Assembly (NCBI RefSeq): GCF_046054195.1
Contig: NZ_JBEQCS010000009.1
Location: forward strand, 1-64,000
From: Celerinatantimonas sp046054195
GTDB lineage: Bacteria > Pseudomonadota > Gammaproteobacteria > Enterobacterales > Celerinatantimonadaceae
Length of the DNA: 64,000 bases
Reading direction: 5' to 3'
Shown here: in pieces, positions 9,183-17,882 of the stretch
Position numbering within the stretch: the stretch's first letter is position 1
Layout: every line of letters begins with the position of its first letter
Translations under genes and position numbers: made by a program
The notes under the pieces: model-generated
What the model saw: the letters and a program-made list of their open reading frames with translations, nothing else
Databases searched by the model: none
What the model was told of the DNA's origin: nothing

Positions 9183-9539
9183 ATGAAACGTTCTAATGAA
9201 CCAATTTTTTGGGGATTATTTGGGGCCGGTGGAATGGTTGCCGCCATTGTCACCCCGGTATGTATTCTAATCACGGGACTACTTATTCCACTTGGTATTC
9301 TCACCAGTGATACCTACACCTTTTCAAGAGTTGCAATATTGGCAAGTCACTGGCTTGGGGCGCTAATTTTGTGGGTCATTATTAGCCTGCCCATGTGGCA
9401 TGCGATGCACCGTATTTACCACGGTTTGCATGATTTAGGGGTTAAAAGCTGCGCGGTGCATAAATGGCTATGTTATGGGCTTGCATTTGTGGTCACGATT
9501 GCAAGCGCGGTGTTATTGCTCCAAATGCTGACTCGCTAA
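9183..9539 (+). CDS. frdD: Fumarate reductase membrane anchor subunit D
   Basis: Second hydrophobic anchor, 118 residues with three membrane segments (about 16-40, 55-78 and 95-117). It starts after a GGGGAG ribosome site and contains the family pattern EPIFWGLFGAGGM near the N-terminus and HRIYHGLHDLGV in the second loop. It is the last gene of the operon, with an intrinsic terminator hairpin directly after its stop. Confidence 0.96.
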   Translation: MKRSNEPIFWGLFGAGGMVAAIVTPVCILITGLLIPLGILTSDTYTFSRVAILASHWLGALILWVIISLPMWHAMHRIYHGLHDLGVKSCAVHKWLCYGLAFVVTIASAVLLLQMLTR

Positions 9540-9545
9540 CGAAAC

Positions 9546-9571
9546 AAAAAGCCTGCAATCGCAGGCCTTTT
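9546..9571. terminator. Bidirectional intrinsic terminator between frdD and efp
   Basis: GCCTGC-AATC-GCAGGC hairpin flanked by A-rich sequence on the left and T-rich on the right, placed between the convergent frdD and efp genes. The flanking runs would give a U-tract in either direction. Confidence 0.85.
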
Positions 9572-9599
9572 GTAACAGATAGATTCGTGAAAACCCGCT

Positions 9600-10169
9600 T
9601 TATTTAGCTACACGGCTCACGTATTCACCGCTTCGAGTATCAACTTTGATCACTTCACCAATCTGAATAAACAGAGGTACACGCACAACAGCGCCAGTGC
9701 TTAAAGTTGCAGGTTTACCACCGGTACCAGCAGTATCACCTTTAAGACCTGGGTCAGTATCAGTGACTTCTAACTCAACGAAGTTGGGTGGAGTAACAGC
9801 AATCGGGGCTTCGTTCCAAGTGGTAATCACACATGGGTCCTGTTCAACCAACCATTTGTCATTATCACCAACAGCTTTTGCATCGGCTGCTATTTGCTCA
9901 AATGTATTGTTATCCATGAAATACCAGAATTCACCATCGTTATATAGATAGGCCATTTCCATATCCATGACATCTGCCCCTTCGACAGAATCACCAGATT
10001 TGAAAGTTTTTTCCAGTACTTTACCGTTGAGTAAGCGACGCACTTTTACGCGGTTAAATGCCTGTCCTTTCCCTGGCTTTACAAATTCATTTTCCAGGAT
10101 GGCACATGGTTCGCCATCGAGCATAATCTTTAGCCCGGAACGGAATTCATTGGTACTATATGTTGCCAT
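9600..10169 (-). CDS. efp: Translation elongation factor P
   Basis: tRNA-mimicking factor that rescues ribosomes stalled at polyproline. It has 189 residues in three beta-barrel domains. The modifiable lysine is K34 in the loop motif KPGKGQAF, the beta-lysylation type rather than the arginine-rhamnosylation type. This agrees with epmA 3.5 kb away and epmB directly divergent from efp (33 bp apart). The C-terminal domain carries the conserved GEVIKVDTRSGEYVSR. Confidence 0.98.
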   Translation of the reverse strand: MATYSTNEFRSGLKIMLDGEPCAILENEFVKPGKGQAFNRVKVRRLLNGKVLEKTFKSGDSVEGADVMDMEMAYLYNDGEFWYFMDNNTFEQIAADAKAVGDNDKWLVEQDPCVITTWNEAPIAVTPPNFVELEVTDTDPGLKGDTAGTGGKPATLSTGAVVRVPLFIQIGEVIKVDTRSGEYVSRVAK

Positions 10170-10202
10170 TATTTCCTCTTAAACCAATTATTCATTTTTC
10201 AA

Positions 10203-11231
10203 ATGACGCAAATTGTAACCCGAAACAGCCATAGTTTGCATAACTATTGGCAAAAAGAGCTCGCAGATGTGATCACATCGGTTGATGAGATCCTTGAATT
10301 TGTCGGTTTAAATCCCGATGATTTTACCGAAGACCGCCAAGCAAAACAGCTCTTTGCACTGAGAGTTCCGCGCTATTTTGCTAGCCTCATAGAGCCAAAC
10401 AATCCAGCAGACCCTCTTCTTAAGCAGGTCTTACCAGCGCGTCAAGAATTTATCGAAACGCCGGGATTTAGTAGCGATCCGCTTGAAGAGCAGCAAGGCC
10501 CGGTACCGGGGCTATTACACAAATACACCAATCGCGTGCTGCTGATTGTCAGAGGCGGCTGCGCCATTAACTGTCGGTATTGTTTTCGCCGCCACTTCCC
10601 ATATCAAGATAACGCGCCGGGGAGTCATGGTTGGCAAGCTGCAATTGATTACATCGCCAAGCGCCCTGAAATCAACGAAGTGATTTTCTCAGGCGGTGAC
10701 CCGTTGATGGCTAATGATCGACATCTTGGCAAATTAATTGATGCGCTGGCACAGATCCCTCATTTAAAACGGCTACGGATCCACTCACGCTTGCCTGTAG
10801 TTTTGCCCAACCGAATCACTGACGAATTAGTCGAACTGCTCGCCCAATGCCGACTCAAAACGATTTTGGTCACGCACGTTAACCATCCCAATGAAGTTTC
10901 TGACACATTCATTCAAGCGTTAAAACCACTCAAAGAGCGCGGCGTGTGGCTGTTAAACCAAAGCGTGTTATTGGCGGGTGTTAATGATGATGCCACAACC
11001 CTAGCAAACCTTAGTGAAGCGCTATTTGATGCAGATATTCAACCCTACTATTTGCATCTGCTCGATAAAGTCAAAGGGGCGAGTCATTTCGATGTCAGCC
11101 ACGAAAGAGCTGTCGCCATTATGCGCAAGTTACATGAACTATTGCCGGGCTTTTTAATTCCTCGGCTGGTGCGAGAAGAGCCACATAAACCTAGCAAGAC
11201 CCCTCAGGATCTCGGATTAAGTCTGCTATAA
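10203..11231 (+). CDS. epmB: EF-P beta-lysylation protein, lysine 2,3-aminomutase
   Basis: Radical-SAM, PLP-dependent enzyme that converts L-alpha-lysine to (R)-beta-lysine for EpmA. The 342 residues contain the [4Fe-4S] motif C120-x3-C124-x2-C127 in GGCAINCRYCFRR, the SAM-binding FSGGDPL, and the PLP lysine K332 within PSKTP near the C-terminus. Together with epmA and efp this completes the modification pathway. ATG 10203 is supported by alignment of the N-terminal region. The downstream small gene follows after 33 bp. Confidence 0.96.
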   Translation: MTQIVTRNSHSLHNYWQKELADVITSVDEILEFVGLNPDDFTEDRQAKQLFALRVPRYFASLIEPNNPADPLLKQVLPARQEFIETPGFSSDPLEEQQGPVPGLLHKYTNRVLLIVRGGCAINCRYCFRRHFPYQDNAPGSHGWQAAIDYIAKRPEINEVIFSGGDPLMANDRHLGKLIDALAQIPHLKRLRIHSRLPVVLPNRITDELVELLAQCRLKTILVTHVNHPNEVSDTFIQALKPLKERGVWLLNQSVLLAGVNDDATTLANLSEALFDADIQPYYLHLLDKVKGASHFDVSHERAVAIMRKLHELLPGFLIPRLVREEPHKPSKTPQDLGLSLL

Positions 11232-11264
11232 TGGGCAATCAGTAACTTCAACCAAAGATGAGTC

Positions 11265-11582
11265 ATGAATCAAGAAAAAGTCATCGAGCAGCTTAAAGTC
11301 AATATTAAAGCTATCTATCATAAAGCCGTTGATGCCGATAAAGTCATTAGCGCGCAGCAAGCTGATGGATTGGGTCAGTTCGATAAAATTTTCGTTGATA
11401 ACAGTCCGTTTAGCACTGAGTCCGACCATTTCTTGCCGTACGTCGAAGAGCTGGCCAATGATCTACTCAGATTGCAACAAAGTGAAGATGAACAAAGCTT
11501 TAAAACGGTCTTAGAAGCATTAGTGGTTAAAATCGAACTAGCACATAAAACGCTGGCATCATTTAAACAGCTACTGGGCTAA
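11265..11582 (+). CDS. Small alpha-helical protein, possibly PriC-like
   Basis: Protein of 105 residues, rich in charged amphipathic helices, with no signal peptide or membrane segment. The pattern of a central F-x2-x-F region followed by YVEELANDLLRLQ and a Leu/Lys-rich C-terminus recalls PriC-type primosomal replication proteins, but it is much shorter than E. coli PriC and I do not recognise it firmly. It lies 33 bp after epmB in the same direction and may be cotranscribed. A long hairpin follows it. Confidence 0.6.
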   Translation: MNQEKVIEQLKVNIKAIYHKAVDADKVISAQQADGLGQFDKIFVDNSPFSTESDHFLPYVEELANDLLRLQQSEDEQSFKTVLEALVVKIELAHKTLASFKQLLG

Positions 11583-11591
11583 CCTCCACGG

Positions 11592-11631
11592 CATAAGGTA
11601 TTGACCCATTCTTGTGGCTCAATGCCTTATG
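11592..11631. other. Long hairpin between convergent genes
   Basis: CATAAGGTATTGA pairs with TCAATGCCTTATG (one G-T pair) around a short loop. It has no T-run on either side, so it is not a classical intrinsic terminator, although its position between two convergent genes suggests a role in termination or 3' end stability. Confidence 0.6.
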
Positions 11632-11644
11632 TTCGCCTGCACTC

Positions 11645-13537
11645 TTAATAGGCAGGATTTAGCAACTCTTTTAGATATAGCTCCGTTTGCTCAGCTGGCA
11701 TATACGGTGCAAACACAGCTCCGCAAACGTAAGCCTGAGGCATCGCTGTTTCAATCTGATACAGCTGTTCGCGATTACTCACCCCTTCAAAAATCACGGT
11801 TAATTTAAGCTCTTTCATAAAATTAGCCAGAGCATCGAGCTGCATAATGCGTTGTGGTTGGGTCAGCTCGGCACTTAGCGGAACCGTTAAACGTACAAAT
11901 TCATAACGAGAGCGCAGCAGTTGCTGCCAGCTTGCGCCGTTAGCCACATTATCATCGACTAAAATGCGCACTCCGGCCTGATGTAACTTTTTCAACAGGT
12001 AGCGCTGCGTTGTTCCCACATAGTGATTGTCTTGCTGGCAGGCCAACATAAATTGCTGCACTGGGATCTGAAATTCATTGAGCTTGCGAACGAGCAGTTG
12101 GATAAATGGCTCATCGAGCCAATTCACTGGCAAGGAAAATAACAACATCAAGCGCTCATGACCGATACTGAACCAGTAGCGATGTTGTGCCAAGGCCAGC
12201 GCTAACCAATGTTCTTTAAGCTGGGAAGTGAGCTGGGTTTGCTCTGCTAATTTTAAAAGCTCTTCATGTTCGATACGCCCATATTGAGGGTGAATCCAGC
12301 GCAGGCGCATTTGCAGAGCAACCGGCATTTTATGATTGACCCGCAAAACTGGCTGATAAAGAATTTGCAGATGGGTATTAGCTATCGCTTCTTGGAACTG
12401 TTCACAAAGCTCAATCCAGCGCTGCTCACGAGCAACAAGCTCATGGCGATAATAATAAATGGGCTCATCTTTGCTGCGAGCTTGCTCAAAAGCTAAAGTT
12501 AAACGCTGCAGCCCTTCACCAGCTTGTTTGAGCTGATGGATGTTTTCCACTAAGACTAATTTACCGCGCAACTGGTAACTTTGTTCAGCAAGAATCAGCG
12601 TCAGGCACAGCTGCTGATAAAACTTATCAATTAATTGCGCAGAATAATACTCTGCATCAACAACCAGAGCGAACTCGTTTTCACTAAACCTTGCAAACTC
12701 TAGCACCGCTTTACCAAGAGACTGACGAACGGTCGCTTTGAGCCGCTCACTGAGCTGCGCTAATGGATTCACTTGCAACTGGCTCATCCAGACAGCGAGC
12801 TTCTCAAATGAAATACCCACCAACACAACTCGAATATTTTCATCTAGATAATGCTGCAAACGATTATTTAAAGCGCGCCGATTTAACAATTTCGACAAAG
12901 GATCATGACTTCTCAGCCAGCGATAACGGTATCCTTGAATGACAATAACAACGACCAATAAGGCAAAGCAGAAAAACAACCCAGCCAATGCATAAGTTAA
13001 AAACTTTTGCTGGGAGAGTAATTGTGCTTGCAGACGGCTCTGGGATTCTTGAATACGATGAAATTCGCGGTTCACTAAGACATTGACAGGCCCACTGAAA
13101 TTTTCCAGCCAATGAAGGATTTTAGGGATTTCTATCTCGCTACGAGGCAATCCTTCAAGAATCGGCTCAATGCGCTGCACTTCGGAAAACATATCGCGAA
13201 TTAGCGCATTGGCACCACTAATCTGGCGCAGATATGCTGATTCATTGCCATCTAAAAGGACCGGGAAACGACTCCACAAAATATTGTAACGAAATAGTAA
13301 TTGCTGCTTACTCACCCCTTTATATTTATAAAGTTGCAAGGTATTAATAAAACGCCGATGTTCTTCTTGCAGCTGAACCAATCCCCAAACAGCAGAGTTT
13401 GGTTGCTGGGCAATGGTTCTAGAGGTTTGATAAACCTTATACGCAGCCACAAAACTTGCCAGAAGAAATCCAGCGATAATGATGAGGATGCCGACATTGA
13501 AAAACTGGGATTGTTTAAAGCGTTTCTTTATACCCAT
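11645..13537 (-). CDS. Membrane protein with degenerate GGDEF and EAL domains
   Basis: Protein of 630 residues with a transmembrane helix at about 14-36, a periplasmic helical domain (about 37-178), a second helix (about 180-203), then GGDEF-like and EAL-like domains. The diguanylate cyclase signature is replaced by SENEF (in RFSENEFALV). In the EAL domain the EAL triplet reads MRL, and the DDFGTG loop is DDNVANG. Both are therefore expected to be inactive. A role as a c-di-GMP receptor or protein scaffold, like CsrD-type proteins, is an inference. It is the downstream gene of a two-gene unit with the SUOX-fold protein, 9 bp apart. Confidence 0.85.
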   Translation of the reverse strand: MGIKKRFKQSQFFNVGILIIIAGFLLASFVAAYKVYQTSRTIAQQPNSAVWGLVQLQEEHRRFINTLQLYKYKGVSKQQLLFRYNILWSRFPVLLDGNESAYLRQISGANALIRDMFSEVQRIEPILEGLPRSEIEIPKILHWLENFSGPVNVLVNREFHRIQESQSRLQAQLLSQQKFLTYALAGLFFCFALLVVVIVIQGYRYRWLRSHDPLSKLLNRRALNNRLQHYLDENIRVVLVGISFEKLAVWMSQLQVNPLAQLSERLKATVRQSLGKAVLEFARFSENEFALVVDAEYYSAQLIDKFYQQLCLTLILAEQSYQLRGKLVLVENIHQLKQAGEGLQRLTLAFEQARSKDEPIYYYRHELVAREQRWIELCEQFQEAIANTHLQILYQPVLRVNHKMPVALQMRLRWIHPQYGRIEHEELLKLAEQTQLTSQLKEHWLALALAQHRYWFSIGHERLMLLFSLPVNWLDEPFIQLLVRKLNEFQIPVQQFMLACQQDNHYVGTTQRYLLKKLHQAGVRILVDDNVANGASWQQLLRSRYEFVRLTVPLSAELTQPQRIMQLDALANFMKELKLTVIFEGVSNREQLYQIETAMPQAYVCGAVFAPYMPAEQTELYLKELLNPAY

Positions 13538-13546
13538 TTAGGTCCA

Positions 13547-14053
13547 TTATTGGTTCACAATTATTTTTCGAAGCTGCCAGATCATATAAGAATTAAAGCG
13601 TGTGTTTTTAAGTTCTTTTGGGTAACGACTAATCGGGAACATCAGCCAAAGAGGCCCACGATCACGCACACTCATGGTTTTACCATCATCAGACCAAGCT
13701 AAAATTGGCTGATATTTTAATACCTTCGCCAAATCCATATTGACTCGATAATCATTTAAAGCAACTAATGTTAAACGCATCGATTTAGCATGCACACTTT
13801 TTAATATATCAGTTAGCAGTGGTCCCTGATACTGATGAGGCTTATTCACCCAAGGATTTGCCGTCTTGTAATTTTGTTGGGGCAATTTTTGTAAATCATC
13901 AAGCGTAAAATTCACTTCATGCGAATTATCTGCTGGTTGGATATGTCCAGAGATGGTCAGAATAGTCTGCTCTGAGGCAAATGCCATTGCGCCCCAAGCA
14001 CACAAGACAAGAAAAAGAATGACTTGTGCACAGCGATTCATTGGATTGGCCAT
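13547..14053 (-). CDS. Periplasmic SUOX-fold (oxidoreductase molybdopterin-binding-like) protein
   Basis: Small secreted protein of 168 residues with an N-terminal signal peptide ending near AMAFA. The mature part resembles a truncated molybdopterin-binding domain: FTLDDLQKLP, YQGPLLTDIL, then LNDYRVNMDLA and RDRGPLWLMFP. Its only cysteines (two) lie in the signal peptide, so the usual molybdenum-ligating Cys is missing and catalysis in the YedY manner is unlikely. An internal Met five residues in could also be the start. Being immediately upstream of the GGDEF/EAL-like protein, it may act as its periplasmic ligand-binding partner; this is inference. Confidence 0.75.
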   Translation of the reverse strand: MANPMNRCAQVILFLVLCAWGAMAFASEQTILTISGHIQPADNSHEVNFTLDDLQKLPQQNYKTANPWVNKPHQYQGPLLTDILKSVHAKSMRLTLVALNDYRVNMDLAKVLKYQPILAWSDDGKTMSVRDRGPLWLMFPISRYPKELKNTRFNSYMIWQLRKIIVNQ

Positions 14054-14416
14054 CTATGTTCTCCTCTGATTATTTTTATATGTCAAAAAGAGTGACTTAG
14101 AAAATATTTACTAGCATAGACACAAAGCGCTTCTTCTGCTTGGTATCACAAATTACGGCGTTTAACTCAAATTGAATTAATAGCGAACTGTTATAGATAA
14201 AAATATCATCAAAAATCAATCAGTTATAATTATACATGAAAGTACTAATTAACCGTTAGTAAAGATTAATCATCCATAGACATTGCTACTTTGTTATCGC
14301 TAAAATAAATATTCATATAAATATAATATTTGGCTATATGAGATAAAAACTAATAATTTTAAATAACAATGCGTCTCTCTTACACTAGCACCCAAACATG
14401 ACAAGATGACAAAAAG
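14054..14416. other. AT-rich intergenic region between divergent genes
   Basis: About 360 bp separating the SUOX-fold protein (minus) from the peptide-transport operon (plus). It presumably holds both promoters. It is AT-rich, with no open frame of note, no clear tRNA or hairpin, and no regulator site I can name. Confidence 0.5.
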
Positions 14417-15985
14417 ATGAACAAACTGATTATCGCAGGTTTATTAACCATTGCTGGAACATTAGGGAGCGCTTATGCCAAAACGCCCGCTAATACGCTA
14501 GTTGTTGCTCAATCGCTCGATGACGTAACAAGCCTCGATCCTGCTCAAGGCTTTGAGCTAACCTCAGTGCAAAGTTTTACCAACCTCTATCAACGATTGG
14601 TTCAGGCAAATCCACTCAAACCGACTGAGCTGATGCCAACCCTTGCTAAAAGCTGGCAGTCAAGCGCCCATAGTCTGACTTTTACACTGCGCAATGATGC
14701 TAAATTTGCCAGTGGCAATCCAGTGCGCCCAGAAGATGTTATTTTTAGTTTAGCGCGGGTGGTTAAGCTCAACCTGGCACCCTCTTTTATTCTTACTCAG
14801 CTCGGCTGGGATAAAGATAATGTCGATGGTTACCTGAAAAAGGTCGGTCCTAATAAAGTTAAAATTAGTTGGAATGTTAATATCGGCCCATCACTGGCAC
14901 TGAGCCTTTTATCTGCGCCTGTTTCATCCATTGTAGATGCTAAAACAGTCCAAGCGCATGCGCAAAATGGTGATTTTGGCCACCAGTGGCTAAACACCCA
15001 TTCAGCGGGCAGTGGCGCTTTTGTGATTGCCAAATATGTGCCCCATCAAGTGCTACTGATGCAAGCGAATCCAAGCTCTCCAGCTGGCAAGGCAAAAATG
15101 AAATACGTTTTGCTTAAAAATGTGCCAGATGCGGCAACCCGAGCGCTGTTATTAGAGCAGGGGGATGCTGATATTATCCGCAATTTAGGCAGCGATCAGT
15201 TCGCATCGCTCAGCCATAAATCAGCAATTAGAACCGAAGCACTGCCTTATGCCTCTATCTATTATTTGATGTTTAATACCAAAGCGAAAAACAACCCGGT
15301 ATTAGCAAATCCTAAATTCTGGCAAGCAGCTCGCTGGGCATTTGACTACAAAGGGATTGCACAAGACCTGCTCAAAGGCCAATTCCAAGTCCAACAGGCC
15401 TTTTTACCCGCTGGCTTTAAAGGTGCTTTAACAGACCAGCCGTATCACTATAACCCAGCCAAAGCGAAAGCAATTTTGCAAAAAGCCGGGATTAAAAATC
15501 CGCACTTTAAATTGGTTGTTAGTAACCAACCGCCATATTTGGATATTGCCCAGGCCTTACAGGCAAGCTTTGCTAAAGCCGGAATTAAAGTTGAAATTAT
15601 TCCAGGCGTTAGCTCACAGGTTTCAAGTGAAGTGAAACAGCACAACTATGAAGCAGATTTAACTGCGTGGGGGCCTGATTATTTTGACCCGAACACCAAT
15701 GCATCTGCCTTTGCTTATAATCCCGACAATGGCAGTAAAACACTGGCGTGGCGGGCAAACTGGGAAATTCCACAGCTGAATAAATTAACTCTACAAGCTC
15801 GAGCGGCAACCGATGATGCCAAACGCGTTAAAATTTATCAGCAACTACAGCGCAAAGTTCGTGCTAATTCACCATTTGTTTTGGGTCTACAAAACAAAAA
15901 ATTAGTTGCCATGCGCTCGACTATCAAAGGCTATATTCAAGGGATCACTCCGGATATGGTTTACTATCAGAACGTGACTAAATAA
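14417..15985 (+). CDS. Peptide-type ABC transporter substrate-binding protein (copy 1)
   Basis: Periplasmic family-5 solute-binding protein of 522 residues, of the OppA/DppA/NikA class. The signal peptide ends near GSAYA. SBP_bac_5 features include the early WxS-x-FTLR-type region (SHSLTFTLRNDAKFASGNPVRPEDV) and a C-terminal GPDYFDPNTNASAFAYNP stretch. It opens an operon with two permeases and two ATPases, and its TAA overlaps the first permease ATG. A close paralogue ends the operon. The substrate is unknown; peptides or opine-like compounds fit the family. Confidence 0.93.
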   Translation: MNKLIIAGLLTIAGTLGSAYAKTPANTLVVAQSLDDVTSLDPAQGFELTSVQSFTNLYQRLVQANPLKPTELMPTLAKSWQSSAHSLTFTLRNDAKFASGNPVRPEDVIFSLARVVKLNLAPSFILTQLGWDKDNVDGYLKKVGPNKVKISWNVNIGPSLALSLLSAPVSSIVDAKTVQAHAQNGDFGHQWLNTHSAGSGAFVIAKYVPHQVLLMQANPSSPAGKAKMKYVLLKNVPDAATRALLLEQGDADIIRNLGSDQFASLSHKSAIRTEALPYASIYYLMFNTKAKNNPVLANPKFWQAARWAFDYKGIAQDLLKGQFQVQQAFLPAGFKGALTDQPYHYNPAKAKAILQKAGIKNPHFKLVVSNQPPYLDIAQALQASFAKAGIKVEIIPGVSSQVSSEVKQHNYEADLTAWGPDYFDPNTNASAFAYNPDNGSKTLAWRANWEIPQLNKLTLQARAATDDAKRVKIYQQLQRKVRANSPFVLGLQNKKLVAMRSTIKGYIQGITPDMVYYQNVTK

Positions 15986-17040
15986 TGACTCAAACGATAC
16001 GCTCCGCTGACGGTCCACATCGTTCTTGGTTAAGCACTGGCCGCTCATGGGTGAGCGGCCTCGTTGCCTTAATCCTAACGCTACTAGGGCTTTTGGTATT
16101 TACCTTTGCCCTTTCACGCGCAGCTCCCATCGACCCGGCGTTGCAATTGGTTGGCGATCATGCCAGTCAAGCGACCTATGAACAGGCTCGACACAAGTTA
16201 GGCCTAGATAAACCGCTGCCCATTCAGTTTTTTCATTACGTAGACCGACTGAGCCACGGGGATTTAGGCGTTTCGCAAATTACCCAACAACCGGTATTAA
16301 ACGACTTAAAAAGTGCGTTCCCGGCTACGTTGGAGCTGGCAACCTGCGCGATGTTTTTTGGTGCCTTGTTTGGCATTACCCTCGCCATGCTGGCGGCATT
16401 TAAACCCGGGAGCATCATCGATCATCTGGCACGGCTGATCTCGCTGTTAGGCTATTCGGTGCCTGTATTTTGGCTCGGCTTACTAGGCTTATTACTCTTT
16501 TATGCGACCTGGCATTGGTCAGCAGGCCCTGGCCGTTTAGATGACATCTATACCTACACGATGACTCAAAATAGCGGCTTTATTTTGCTTGATGCGATTC
16601 GAAGTGGCGATCCAGCTATCTTAAAAAATGCGATAGCCCATTTATGGCTGCCTACCGCGGTATTAGCGCTATTGTCGATGGCCTCTATCACGCGATTGCT
16701 TCGAGCATCACTGCTTGAAGAGCGCAACAAAGAGTATGTCATCTTAGCCAAAGCCAAAGGCGCTAGCGACCTCAGAATTCTGTGCAAACATGTTTTCCCT
16801 AATGTACTAGGCACTTTGATTACTGTTTTAGCACTGTCATACACCAGTTTATTAGAAGGTGCGGTGCTTACCGAAACCGTCTTTGCCTGGCCAGGATTAG
16901 GGCGCTATCTCACTCAGGCTCTTTTTGCCTCTGATACGCCAGCCATATTGGGCTCCACCCTTTTAATTGGCACCTGTTTTGTTTTACTCAATGCACTTGC
17001 TGATGCATTAACCCGCTGGGTCGACCCGAGAACGCGATGA
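15985..17040 (+). CDS. Peptide-type ABC transporter permease (DppB/OppB-like)
   Basis: Inner-membrane permease of 351 residues with an N-terminal helix (about 25-45) and five further hydrophobic segments. The cytoplasmic EAA loop that contacts the ATPase is visible as EYVILAKAKGASDLRILCKHVFPNVLG. The typical RLGLDKPLPIQ-like segment appears as KLGLDKPLPIQFFHY. It overlaps the binding protein by one base (TAATG) and the next permease by four (ATGA), indicating coupled translation. Confidence 0.94.
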   Translation: MTQTIRSADGPHRSWLSTGRSWVSGLVALILTLLGLLVFTFALSRAAPIDPALQLVGDHASQATYEQARHKLGLDKPLPIQFFHYVDRLSHGDLGVSQITQQPVLNDLKSAFPATLELATCAMFFGALFGITLAMLAAFKPGSIIDHLARLISLLGYSVPVFWLGLLGLLLFYATWHWSAGPGRLDDIYTYTMTQNSGFILLDAIRSGDPAILKNAIAHLWLPTAVLALLSMASITRLLRASLLEERNKEYVILAKAKGASDLRILCKHVFPNVLGTLITVLALSYTSLLEGAVLTETVFAWPGLGRYLTQALFASDTPAILGSTLLIGTCFVLLNALADALTRWVDPRTR

Positions 17041-17882
17041 ATCACTCAAGATCGATATCCAACCGCTGGCAATGGCTACGTTGGTTTAACACTTTTAATC
17101 TGGGCCTAGCATTGGTGGTGGTGTTAATTGCCTTTGCGCTATTTGCCCCACTCTTGTCCCCGTATGACCCAAACGTGCAACACATCAGTCAGCGACTGCT
17201 AGCTCCTGATGCGCAGCATTGGCTGGGCACCGACCGATTTGGTCGCGACCTGCTCTCGCGAGTGCTGTTTGGCGCTCGGCCAACGCTAATTCTTGTCTCA
17301 CTGGTAGTTGTCATCACTGTACCGGTGGGTCTTGCGGTCGGTATTTGTGCAGGCTACTTTGGTGGCTGGACAGAGCGCATCTTGATGCGCCTGACCGATA
17401 TTGTGATGTCACTGCCAAGCCTAGTTATCGCTTTGGCTCTGGTCTCAGTTTTAGGGCCAGGATTAATGAATGGCGCATTGGCGCTAGCCTTTACCAGTTG
17501 GCCATCATTTGCTCGCCAAGCTCGTAGTGAAACTTTAGCGCTGCGCCGTAGTGATTATCTAGCGGCTGCCAAAATGCAAGGGATCACTGGCTGGCGGCTG
17601 ATTATCGGCCATATTTTACCGCTAACCTTACCCAGTGCGATTATTCGGGCTGCGCTCAATTTAGGCGGAATTATTCTCTCAGCTGCAGGTCTTGGCTTCT
17701 TAGGCATGGGCATTCAGCCGCCAACGGCCGAATGGGGCTCGATGGTTGCCAGTGGTAGCCGAGTCATTTTCGATCAGTGGTGGGTTGCAGCAGTCCCAGG
17801 GCTTGCTATTTTGCTGGCGAGTCTGGCATTTAACCTATTAGGGGATGGCCTTCGCGATAAAATGGATCCACGCAATGACTGA
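17037..17882 (+). CDS. Peptide-type ABC transporter permease (DppC/OppC-like)
   Basis: Partner inner-membrane permease of 281 residues. Near the N-terminus are SPYDPNVQ and HWLGTDRFGRDLLSRVLFGAR, the signature of DppC-type subunits. The EAA loop reads DYLAAAKMQGITGWRLIIGHILP. Six hydrophobic segments are visible. It overlaps its neighbours on both sides, so the complex subunits are likely made in balanced amounts. Confidence 0.94.
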   Translation: MNHSRSISNRWQWLRWFNTFNLGLALVVVLIAFALFAPLLSPYDPNVQHISQRLLAPDAQHWLGTDRFGRDLLSRVLFGARPTLILVSLVVVITVPVGLAVGICAGYFGGWTERILMRLTDIVMSLPSLVIALALVSVLGPGLMNGALALAFTSWPSFARQARSETLALRRSDYLAAAKMQGITGWRLIIGHILPLTLPSAIIRAALNLGGIILSAAGLGFLGMGIQPPTAEWGSMVASGSRVIFDQWWVAAVPGLAILLASLAFNLLGDGLRDKMDPRND

